From an uncultured Pirellulales bacterium (lineage in GTDB: Bacteria; Planctomycetota; Planctomycetia; Pirellulales; Lacipirellulaceae): a stretch of DNA of 6,295 bases. Where the stretch lies: positions 1-6,295 of the forward strand of contig CAMYJY010000125.1 in assembly GCA_947258835.1 (NCBI GenBank). Direction: 5' to 3'. Below are positions 6,268 to 6,295 of this stretch, one piece after another. Position 1 is the stretch's first letter. Every line of letters begins with the position of its first letter. The notes under the pieces were generated by a model. That model had not been told where the DNA came from. It did no database searches and worked only from the letters and a program-made list of their open reading frames with translations. Both the position numbers and the translations under genes were made by a program.

Positions 6268-6291
6268 TCGGTAGGCTAGCGCCAACCGATG
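6266..6291. repeat. hairpin repeat, copy E (same core as copy A)
   Basis: A 26-base inverted repeat: CATCGGT (6266-6272), A, GGC, loop TAGC, GCC, A, ACCGATG (6285-6291), again with a single A-A mismatch. The core GGTAGGCTAGCGCCAACC differs from copy A only by the extra A in the loop, while the outermost four or five bases on each side differ and remain complementary. It overlaps the GTG codon (6264-6266) that would start the longest version of the DUF11 frame. Confidence 0.8.
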
Positions 6292-6295
6292 CCAC

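Overview
The window most likely comes from a planctomycete of the Pirellula/Rhodopirellula type. The main reason is the large minus-strand gene. It has a lipobox-like Cys followed at once by an RVPRIDPTGER segment, Pro-rich linkers and three DUF11-like domains, an arrangement I associate with planctomycete envelope proteins. Moderately high G+C, weak Shine-Dalgarno sequences and loosely packed genes fit, but the taxon is an inference.

Layout, left to right. Bases 1-138 hold a REP/dRS3-like palindrome (ATTCCC-N8-GGGAAT) that runs into decaying 24-bp tandem repeats; no gene is visible before 282. Bases 282-2306 carry two plus-strand genes, a small DUF1656 (AaeX-like) membrane protein and a FUSC/AaeB-like aromatic-acid efflux protein. 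The HlyD-type adaptor (AaeA) that usually sits with them is absent. A 147-bp gap follows, with a possible sigma70-type promoter whose -35 and -10 form a dyad. Bases 2454-3611 encode a TPR protein with a glycosyltransferase-9-like C-terminal half. After a 48-bp convergent gap, bases 3660 to about 6143 (minus strand) encode the DUF11 surface protein.

The most unusual part is the right end, 6182-6291. Five inverted repeats tile about 110 bp with almost no gaps. The first and last share a core reading GGTAGGCT(A)GCGCCAACC, but their outer arms differ in sequence and remain complementary. This is the pattern expected of a repeat family conserved as a hairpin. It lies directly upstream of, or overlaps, the 5' end of the DUF11 gene, so it bears on that gene's start and perhaps its expression.

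The efflux pair probably works as one export unit in the inner membrane. The TPR-GT9 protein and the DUF11 protein look like independent housekeeping or envelope functions. I see no mobile-element genes, RNA genes, CRISPR array or recognisable defence system.
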